A stretch of DNA of 64,000 nt from Linepithema humile (Eukaryota; Arthropoda; Insecta; Hymenoptera; Formicidae). The notes below the pieces were generated by a model. It saw only the letters and a program-made list of their open reading frames with translations, ran no database searches and was not told where the DNA came from. Both the position numbers and the translations under genes were made by a program. Positions 63,096 to 64,000 of this stretch are shown here, piece after piece. Within the stretch, counting starts at the first letter, position 1. Each line of letters begins with the position of its first letter. The stretch lies in assembly GCF_040581485.1 (NCBI RefSeq), contig NC_090128.1, positions 43,678,931 to 43,742,930 on the forward strand, in the 5' to 3' direction.

Positions 63096-63138
63096 GAAGA
63101 ATGTTTTATTTCGTATTTCGTTCTGAGAAAATCCTCTG

Positions 63139-63436
63139 ATGAATACGAGCATTGAAGTGCGAAGAGACTTAACGAGGACGAGTCCGGCTAAACGAAACCA
63201 ATTAAACTGGAGATAGGCGAAACCTCGAAGGGCAACGGGGAAAGGATCGTTAGCGGCACCAAGATATTGTCTGCTAAAGTTGTCGACACGTTGCCGTCGT
63301 TCAAATCCTCGGAGTTAGTAATCGACGACTATGGAGAATTGGCGAACCCCGACAGGACCTCGAAATTGCGCGCCAAAAGGTCAGAATGGAACGCCGAACA
63401 GCAGCGGCGAATCGTTAGACAGAGACGCTTGACCAG
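63139..63436 (+). CDS. Probable coding exon, broken by a one-base frame slip
   Basis: From ATG at 63139 the frame reads MNTSIEVRRDLTRTSPAK to the aaa at 63189-63192. From there a frame one base over reads TKPIKLEIGETSKGNGER, KILSAKVVDTLPSFKSSELV, IDDYGELANPDRTSKLRAKR and SEWNAEQQRRIVRQRRLTR with typical protein composition. The two halves abut at a short A run, as a one-base indel would leave them. An acceptor (cttctctatattcag) lies just upstream at 63095. A possible donor, accag followed by gtcaat, ends the exon at 63436. If it is not used, the frame stays open to 63602 through RSIHDILG, which resembles eh1/octapeptide repressor motifs. The gene is not recognised. Confidence 0.45.
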
Positions 63437-63602
63437 GTCAATTCATGATATTCTTGGTGTTCCGACGAGTACGAAACCATCACAAATATACGTTACAAAG
63501 ATATTTGGTTTGTCAGTGACCGCAGGAATGTTGGTTCGACATTGGAGTGCTTTTGCGCGAATTATCAAACGAGTTTTACACCGAAGATCGTTAAATCCGT
63601 GA

Positions 63603-63996
63603 TGATGGAAAATTAATTTATATTACACATTGCACGAAGTTCAAACAGTCGAATCGACAACCGGAAAGCATAAATCCGTAAGCTTCTGACAAGATTCTAC
63701 TTTTTAACAGAAAAGCCATTCATATCGCTAACCACAAGTTACTTCATTTAAAACTAATAAATCAATTGAATTAATCACGAATTATTTTCTATCAAATCGA
63801 CAGTAACCGTTCCAAATATCGAACAAGTGTAACATTCTGGAACAATTTAGAACAATTTGCGTTATTAATGCGTTTTATTAATCGATGCTAGAATGAAAGA
63901 GTTCTTTCACGCGCCTTTTATGGACTTTTTTTATAGACTTCTTGCTATCCAAGAAATTTAATCTGTTCGACAAACTTTTGATGAAATCAGATACTT
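63603..63996. other. AT-rich stretch, nothing seen
   Basis: No open frame, repeat or motif of note between the end of the 63.1 kb open frame and the splice donor at the window edge. Confidence 0.5.
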
Positions 63997-64000
63997 ACCG
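63997..64000 (-). other. Minus-strand splice donor at the window edge
   Basis: On the minus strand the last bases read cg followed by gtaagtatctg, a very close match to the insect 5' splice site. It implies a minus-strand exon ending at 63999 with its body outside the window. This may be an upstream exon of the minus-strand gene, or of a different gene. Confidence 0.45.

Overview
The window reads as nuclear DNA of an insect. A hymenopteran, probably an ant, fits best. Long AT-rich stretches alternate with CpG-rich patches, dinucleotide microsatellites are frequent, the one multi-exon gene has short phased exons with GT/AG borders, and there are mariner, Tc1-like and hAT-like DNA transposons. 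There are no operons, no tRNA or rRNA genes and no CRISPR that I could recognise. The ant assignment is inference, not proof.

Layout. From 1 to about 42.2 kb no host gene could be supported. It holds unique-looking AT-rich DNA, CpG-rich patches (about 2.0-2.5, 14.9-15.5, 24.1-25.5 and 30.9-31.4 kb), microsatellites and one complete mauritiana-type mariner (21011-22298) with an open 345-codon transposase and near-perfect ends. From 42.2 to at least 54.5 kb a minus-strand gene is recoverable. Ten exons join in phase into about 999 residues of a Ser/Glu-rich, largely disordered protein with SH3-ligand prolines and a PP1-docking RKVSF motif. I do not recognise its family. Its 5' end lies further up, perhaps at a candidate first exon near 61.3 kb or beyond the window.

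The 4.8 kb intron between the third and fourth recovered exons carries two foldback DNA transposons. One is an internally deleted Tc1-like element with about 390 bp inverted repeats and a nested 160 bp palindrome (47227-48917). The other is a 435 bp palindromic MITE with hAT-like ends (50236-50671). Both would be copied into the host pre-mRNA as long hairpins.

At 63.1-63.4 kb a plus-strand stretch looks coding but is broken by a one-base frame slip. The last bases of the window hold a strong minus-strand splice donor, so another minus-strand exon probably lies just outside. The most notable signals are the intact mariner, the two intronic hairpin elements and the unrecognised multi-exon gene.
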